DNA of 64,000 nucleotides from Perkinsus marinus ATCC 50983 (taxonomy: Eukaryota; Perkinsozoa; Perkinsida; Perkinsidae), in NCBI RefSeq assembly GCF_000006405.1, contig NW_003213889.1, positions 342,229 through 406,228 of the forward strand, read 5' to 3'. How positions within the stretch are numbered: position 1 is the first letter of the stretch; the number at the start of each line of letters is the position of its first letter. The position numbers were made by a program, and so were the translations under genes. Under the pieces are notes generated by a model. That model worked only from the letters and a program-made list of their open reading frames with translations. It was not told the DNA's origin and searched no databases. Of the stretch, positions 57,593-64,000 are shown piece after piece.

Positions 57593-58286
57593 GATGAAGT
57601 TCAAGATGAGCTTTTGACTTTCATTAAACTTCATTTTTATCCCCAGGGTATCATGTATCTTCTTTGTTGATGGAGAGGCTAAGTTACGATGGATACACAG
57701 GCAAGGGAGGGTTTTCATCTATCAACCCACCCATTAGCCCGCTTGTGAGCAACTGCCAGTCGTCTTCCCTCGTATAACAATTCTCTGTTCAGATCGTAAA
57801 CTTACCAATTGTTCAAAAAGTTCATTTAGATAGTCATATCACAAGTAACACCCTGTGTTAATACTTCATATTCCACAGCGATGTCCGAACTACAATTTTT
57901 ATTCGTCCGATGTAATTTGTCTCATACACAACAGATATAACTTGAGGGCTTTCAACGATCTAGGTGATCGTTGGAAAGAATGCTCTTGTCAAAAAGTCTG
58001 TTACTTGGGGATTTCCGAAACCTCTTTTGTTCAGTCGTTAATTGCCGCTTTCCACCTCTATGAATGATATGCTTACACAAAACGGGGTATTATCAGAAAC
58101 ACCAATACACATGCGACAGTGTCGTCAAGCCGTAGAAGTTGTGCCAGTATAAAAGCGGCCAAGTACTGTCTCCGCTTTGACACTAAATTTCGCAGCGTTT
58201 TCGTTCCCCTCGGCACCAGCATTCAATAGGGACTTGACAAAACCAGGATGGAATATAGGCTGATTTCCAAGATTACCTGGAAGCGA
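57593..58286. other. Convergent spacer, no gene recognised
   Basis: AT-richer than its surroundings. I see no gene. Near 57950-57975 a short inverted repeat (CAACGATC/GATCGTTG) could be part of a terminator or UTR. Confidence 0.4.
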
Positions 58287-59408
58287 TCAAGTGAAGCAGC
58301 CAACTGAAGCACTCTGGTTACCTATCCTCCTGGCCTCTTTCATAGCCTCTTCCGCTTGACGTAGCCAAGCCGCATCTCCCACCACGAACTTCAGCCAGGC
58401 TTGTGCCGCCAAGCATCTCGCTGGTCGTGGGCGCATACCTCCTTGTGGGAGCCCTTTGTGCTCCACTTCCTTAGCAAGCTCAACGTCCCCATTCATAAGA
58501 GCACACACCATGACATTGACATGGGCTTCACAGGGCAATACTATACCCATAGTGTCCACTGCATCAGTCCAGAGCAAGGCAACCTCGTCCGATTGTCCCG
58601 ATGCACAGAAGGCTTCGATGGCCATCTCGTACGGTATACTGCTAACATCCATAGCCCAATTCGAACGTATAGCCTAGGAAGGACCGAATAGTCGGAGAAC
58701 TCCGCGTAGGAATAATTAATTTCCACTCACCCCCAAAATGTCGCGGGTTGCATGAGCATCATCTAAGGCGTTAAGGCCGACCATCAATGCATGCAGCAGC
58801 TTCGGATTAGGAGGGTATCGCAGCCACTTTTGCCTGATTAATTCACTCTGTGTTGATTAGAAGATGGACAGTAGCGCTTACCATGCCTTCGTGAGCTCCA
58901 CAGCCTGATCCTTCCGCTTGAGCTTAATGGCGCAAGCCAACAACTTGGTAGTGAGCACGGGATCTCTCAAATCTACTCCAAGATTATAATACCGATTCAG
59001 CGTCACCATGCACGTGCCGTACTCTATAGGCCTGGTTTGAAAGCATCATAAACCACGACCATTGATGAGGCTAACCTACGTTTCCGCAAGCCTAATGACT
59101 TCGTACAGCCCGTCGATTGTCACCTTCTTATGGTTGAAATGACCTGTAATAGAAATTACTGTGCGCACCAGCGACGCAACAGTGTGTTCTTGGCCTCCAA
59201 CATTACCACTTTTTCCACAAGCCTGGTCGATTTCGTTGCCCTTGATCTCACTCTTTAACAGAGGGCGTTCAACGTTAATACGGTCCGGCGTGAAGGCAAG
59301 CCGTGGCCGAATGCTCCTAGCACGAAACATGAATCTTGCCGAATACCTACATGGTCCACCTTGGCCACCACAACACAAAAGCCAAACTCCGAGAAACATC
59401 GTTTTCAT
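58287..59408 (-). CDS. PPR-like helical repeat protein
   Basis: About four exons join in frame: 59073-59408, about 58885-59035, about 58730-58850 and 58287-58675. Pairs of helices repeat with PPR character, for example GTCMVTLNRYYNLGVDLRD, LTTKLLACAIKLKRKDQAV, PNPKLLHALMVGLNALDDAH and IPYEMAIEAFCASGQSDEVA followed by HVNVMVCALMNGDVELAKEV. PPR proteins bind organellar RNA. The N-terminus has either a hydrophobic start at 59408 or an Arg-rich one a little further in (MFRARSIRPRLAF), which fits mitochondrial import. The repeat count is low and the C-terminal splice is uncertain. Confidence 0.6.
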
Positions 59409-59449
59409 TCCTTTAGGGCAGCCTGTGCTGACTTGCTAGTTTTGAGGGG

Positions 59450-60027
59450 ATGGCAAACAGCTCCTTCGAGCTTGTCCTTCTGGTCACCATCATGATCATC
59501 ATCATCCAAGCGCCGTGGGTATGCCTAAAAAGCGATTGTTCTGTGAACTGGCCTTACTATCGCGACTCGCGATGCCTCGGTGTGCAGCCACCGTACAGAG
59601 TACATGGAAGGCATCTGAACAACTACCCTCCTGCACACAGCACGATGCCACTAAACTGTAAAGACAAACCCAACTGACCAGCAGGTACGACCAGTGAACT
59701 CAACTCGTGTGAAGCGAGCAATGCAAGTAAATGTTATTGAGATATTCATTGTGTTCCAAGATGAGCCAGGCTGCAACGCCTATCCTGAGGTCGAGAGTAG
59801 CTTGGAGAGTCGTCGGGCCTCAACCACCGAGTGTACCATGTTACTAATGTAAGTAACCCATCTAGCCTGAGGACACAGTACTGGCGCTGTGGTCATACTC
59901 TATGCTACTACTTGAAGGATCGCCTTCACGATTACTTTCTGTTGAGAAGCCCCCAGCTCTATGAAGTCCTCAGGGAAATCAGAGTCGCTAAAGTCACACA
60001 AGTGATCCCCGAGAAAGCGGCCACATG
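59450..60027 (+). CDS. Uncharacterised secreted or membrane protein, spliced
   Basis: The first exon begins MANSSFELVLLVTIMIIIIQ, a strong signal peptide or anchor. It continues with cysteines (LKSDCSVNWPYYRDSRCLG). Joining with very short GT-AG introns adds CNAYPEVESSLESRRAS and a last exon YWRCGHTLCYYLKDRLHDYF up to a TGA at 60027. One of the introns required is only 17-23 nt, so the 3' half is tentative. Its end overlaps the end of the convergent next gene by 34 bp. I do not recognise a family. Confidence 0.4.
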
Positions 60028-61666
60028 ACGTACTCAGGTGCACAGTATTTCCTCTGCCTCTGCTTGTATGCTAACCTCTCCGCACCTAAAGCCTTCGACT
60101 CCTTCCTACACAGATCGTCGATGCTGGGCGAGCAAGCGGATGGATAATGCTTCACAGCAAACTGCAGGAAGGCTGACCTCATGACTCCATCTAATGCCTT
60201 CGTCTCACCCATTCAAGTTCAGCAATACGTCTAGCAAGGCTCATAGGAATCTTGAGGACCGCCGCGATGATCATAGGATCCCGACGCTTATCCTCAGGCA
60301 GGAGGTCTGGGAAGGCTTCAAAGCACAGAGCCAGAGTAACGACCTCCCTCAGGCTCTGCATGCCTATAAACATACCATAGGCTTGTGGTATGGTCAGCAA
60401 CACTTACTCGGACTCGGGTCTTCGAACGTAATCTCGTCGAGGTTGTCAGTCGCCATAGCTGCTGTCGCAATATGATGGTACACTATCCCACCATAACCCT
60501 ACTCACAAATGACTTTGATCGCCGTGTAGACCATTGACGAGCCCCAATCTCACCTTTCTCTGGTCGCTCGGCATGGTTAGGAACTGAGCAACTCTTATAC
60601 GCCTCTTACCATCCTCAACAAGCAACGGGAAACTATATACAGATGCACAGGTCTTTATCCGATGCGTTAAGGCATCGCGTAAGAGGTATAATGTCCATCT
60701 AAGAACAACGCATATATGCCTTCCCCTTCTACTGGCCAGACCGACCTGCCGCCGATACCACACTCCTCCCGATCTCCATCCGTAGCAGAGGGCAAGTCTA
60801 TGGTGCCACTGGCGTCAATGAACCAAAGCATAAGCCATTCAGCTCGTCGCCAGAATTCATACAGGGACTCCGGTATCTGCAATGGGAGCCCTTTCCCTAG
60901 CGCTGAAAAGTGCTTCACTGCTACAGTAACGAGCTCTAGTGTTGATGGCAGGGCCGAGGCATACGCCGTTGGACGTGGGATGGCCTTCAGTTTCTTCAGT
61001 AGGCTATTGTCTTTGCCGTTCATCCCCAGTCGGAAGGCCTTGCAACCGCTGTAGAAAGGCTTTAGTGTCTGACAAGAGGAGCAACCTCCCTACTGTCACT
61101 CCCTGAGCTGGGACTCTCACTAACGGCGAGAAGCGAGCCGTGTGCATGCGTGCAAGAAGAGTATCACAATGGCGCTTGTAAGCCGCCTTCATAAGCTTGT
61201 CATTAGGCATCTGACAAAACTTCCTCACCACTTTCCCAATTGGACAACACCATCTTACCTTAGGATGTTCGAAATTGATCCCAACGCTCAGGTCTCGGGT
61301 ATCAACATCGATACGGATAAGCAAGGGCGTGAGGGACTTTAGCCACACAAACGACTCTGTCTCGTCAAAGGATTGATGAACCTGAACAATACTTATCCCT
61401 CACCACACGTGTAAATGCATTCTACGTAAGTCGGAGGGACGCCTTCCTCGGCGTCGTCAAAATAGAAGCGCATCACATCAACCACCTCCAATTCGCACAC
61501 CTACACACATGTCTTTTTCTACTGTTAGCTGTAACGACCTGACCTCAGTGCTGACTACAGCCTCCTGTACATGTTCCTGTCCTACTACCCCCTTGCCACT
61601 GAGCCTCCTCTTCTTAAATGCAGGGCTGATACCAGTTACTCTCTGCTTCCTAGTTGGCGCTAACAT
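59994..61666 (-). CDS. Uncharacterised spliced gene
   Basis: A likely start at 61666 (MLAPTRKQRVTGISPAFKKR) leads to exons reading VVDVMRFYFDDAEEGVPPTY, WLKSLTPLLIRIDVDTRDLS, NDKLMKAAYKRHCDTLLARM, NSLLKKLKAIPRPTAYASAL and LYEFWRRAEWLMLWFIDASG. Later come a helix-rich exon at 60200-60400 and a last exon ending near 59994. The protein would exceed 400 residues and be mostly helical, with no catalytic motif I can name. Splice joins are only partly fixed. Confidence 0.45.
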
Positions 61667-63286
61667 TACAATGCTCAACCCCAGTGACTCAATCTGGGGG
61701 TAAGTCTGTCATCCTCCCGACAAGGCGCCGACTGGCACGCCTATTGTTGCATGCTACCCCCTACCAGCGAGCATCATAGTTACCGCGATTAGCATACGAA
61801 TCCGAAGTCATCCGAATGCCCCTCTCATTGCTTCTATTCAACCCATCACTACTGCAGACTGTACACAGAGAACGCCCCCGAGATGTATTGACTCAATTAA
61901 TGGAACTAACACGAGATGCAATCAGAAACAAGCACCATGCTCCCTATTGAGGACACAGTTGCAGGTCAAGCGTTGAATCAGAGAATAAGATGATCCTTCT
62001 TATCCCGGCAACTCCAACAACAAGAGGAAGAAGTTGACCTCAAGCATAACGCAAAAATACGGTCTAAGCATGCGGGTTCACTAACAAGTTTCTTATAACA
62101 ACATTCACATCATCGATAATACAGCCATACTTCTAGTAACTATCGTTAGCAGTAGCGAAGGTCATACCGTCTTCAGAAGATGCCTCAGTCACCGAGAGTA
62201 CAGGAGTGCGGTCCAGACTTCTCCCATACCGGCATGTCACGCGATTCGACACTGATCTAAACCGGGCAGGTCATGTCCGCTTCCAAATCCATCATTCCAC
62301 CTTCAAGAGCCGCAGGACCCTGCGAGGAGATCATGATGGTGTCGACTACTCCCAGGAGACCTCCCGTGTCTATCGCTTGCCTCACCGAGGCAGGCCCAGC
62401 TCAGCGTCCCGCTCCACATTTCCCTTCACAATCTCCAATACTATCATGGTATAACGATCGGGATCACAGTGCACTCGTTTCGACTACCTCAGCATTGGGC
62501 AGGATATTCACCGTTGTAACTTACCACCCATCCCTCTTAGAGCGGCTTAATTCTGTAGACCGTTACATGCCTCATTCTGACGCACTGAGATACCCGTCGT
62601 GTACTCCCAAGAGCCCTCGAGATGCCGCAGGATATCAGCCACATACACCGGCAATGCTGTGCTCTGGCTTATTACGAAAATAAGGTCCACGGCTCGTCAG
62701 GGATCTCCACATACTTGAACACAGTTTTGGGAACGTTTACCGTAGAGTATATCTCTAACAGCTCTGGCCACACCGTAGCCTCTAGCACGTCAAGAGGCAT
62801 GAATGGTCAGCCATCCTCCAGCAATAAACTATCGTCGTTCGGGTCTACTCGAATATCCTCGGAAGCTGAGTATACCACCTTCACTGAGGAAAGCATCAGC
62901 TTCCTGTTAATCATAAAGCGGCTGCTTCCTCGGAGTCATTTGATGCGGGGAGTCCTCGCCCGATTTCCATTTCAAGCATCGCAGCGGAGTGATCCCGATT
63001 GTCAAGTCAATCCTCCCAAGCCGCAAGAGAACCTCCGATAATTACGACTTCCAAGCTCTTTTGGACTCCATGAGCCTTGTCAAGACATTCCCCGAGCCTC
63101 GTGTAGGAAACGAAAACCCATTCAAAAGCCTATTCTAGATCATAGAAAGTATTATACACTGCAACGACATATAGAACTCGGAGAAACTGGATGATCAGGT
63201 TATGGGCGCGCGCTTTTTTGTTGAAGCAGTTGCGACCGCCCCAGTAATCGGTTACTATTCACCAGCAGCTACACTTTAGAAGGAGT
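61667..63286 (-). other. Possible exons of an unresolved minus-strand gene
   Basis: Open stretches with coding character occur at about 62830-62920 (KLMLSSVKVVYSASEDIRVD) and 62685-62805 (MPLDVLEATVWPELLEIYST). They cannot be joined with confidence and no family is recognised. Plus-strand frames here look like shadows. Confidence 0.3.
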
Positions 63287-63355
63287 GGGGCAGCTATGCC
63301 ACCCCAGGATACGTCTCAGTGAAGTCGATTTCTCCAGGTTGGGGCAGCTATGCCA
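63287..63355. repeat. Two diverged units of the 56-bp minisatellite family
   Basis: The core GGGGCAGCTATGCCA occurs at 63287 and again at 63341, 54 bp apart. This is the spacing of unit 1 of the array at 23153. The sequence between them keeps traces of the unit body (GGATAC..CTCAGTGAAGTCGAT against GATATACTCAAGTACGAT). Confidence 0.75.
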
Positions 63356-64000
63356 ATGGTATCGTTGCCATCCTAAGATATGTCTTGGTTTATTGTCATG
63401 GCATCCACCGGAATGTGGAAATCGTTGTTGCTGTTGATAGGACAAATACCGCTTGTCAGACCAATTCTACTGCATGTTCGCGACTGGCCTTGGCATATCA
63501 CATGGTGTAGCTTGACGTTAGCCTTGTTCCACATTCGAGCATTATGATTCTTGGTTCATGGACATCTTTGGGTTCGTAGTAGTCAAAGGAACTCCTGTAC
63601 CTGGCAATGTTGGGGTAGATCAGGTGCGTTTAGGTCGAACTATCAGTTTGCGGTTGGTTTACGGGCCTTTGCCTTCCGATTAGCAACTTTTGATATTATT
63701 CCTGTCAATATCACTGATAGCCACGAGCAAATAACTGGTCCTTAGGGTTTTTATAGGAGTATAGTGACGTCGAACTGATTGACGGCTCTGGAATGTTTCT
63801 CCTGCTTCGCTCGTACGGACACTGCTCAGTGCTTAAACTGCGTTACTAAAGTTTTTCAGAGGTGTACTATGCGGAGTTCCAGGAGTAATAGCTCACTAGC
63901 CGTATCTTCCGACACGCCCTTCGTTACTGTTCCATCAGCCGATGCTGACTTAACTCGATCGGTGTAGCAATATTGCGACGTTAGGGTTACGTACATAGTA
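63356..64000. other. Right edge of window, no gene recognised
   Basis: Only short plus-strand frames without features. A gene could begin here and continue outside the window. Confidence 0.35.

Overview
The window looks like nuclear DNA from a compact, intron-dense protist. Genes sit on both strands, intergenic spacers are usually a few hundred bases, and most genes are cut into many exons by introns of about 35-60 nt, some as short as 25-26 nt. Splice sites are GT-AG with one apparent GC-AG exception. The gene content is plainly eukaryotic: EF-2, ESCRT-III, SEC12, TFIIIB, RPF2 and deoxyhypusine synthase. I infer an alveolate, probably Perkinsus-like. That assignment rests on general features and was not tested by any search. 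Two 100-base runs of N mark assembly gaps.

Layout: 0-10 kb holds EF-2 (-), an unknown spliced gene (+), a tRNA-Ala(CGC) with a decayed copy facing it, an auxilin-type J-domain gene (-) and a NIPA-like magnesium transporter (-). 10-20 kb holds a membrane-protein locus (-), a complete 11-exon RPF2 gene (+), a gene-poor palindrome-rich stretch (12.7-17.2 kb), a (TAG)n tract and a Pumilio-type gene (-) that runs into gap 1. 20-30 kb holds an MDM35/TRIAP1-like gene (-), an SLC35F6-like transporter (-), a 56-bp minisatellite, a PTEN/auxilin-like inactive-phosphatase gene (+) and a CHMP7-type ESCRT-III gene (+). 30-45 kb holds gap 2, small unknown genes, a P450 (-), a vacuolar iron transporter (-), a BDP1-like TFIIIB subunit (-) and a 20-exon threonyl-tRNA synthetase (-). 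45-64 kb holds a CID protein (-), a short hAT-type element with a perfect 8-bp target duplication, ISCA1 (+), SEC12 (+), deoxyhypusine synthase (-), several unknown genes, a two-domain cysteine-rich secreted protein (+), a PPR-like gene (-) and a second occurrence of the minisatellite core.

There is no operon logic, but themes recur. Membrane traffic is represented by the auxilin J-domain protein, the PTEN/auxilin-like protein, CHMP7 and SEC12. Translation and ribosome synthesis are represented by EF-2, tRNA-Ala, ThrRS, RPF2, deoxyhypusine synthase and the Pol III factor BDP1. Iron and mitochondria are represented by VIT, ISCA1, the MDM35-like protein and a protein with a mitochondrial-type presequence. 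Exon models were built by hand from open frames, splice dinucleotides and family similarity. Where I say the phases agree, exon lengths sum to whole codons. No alignment or database search was run.
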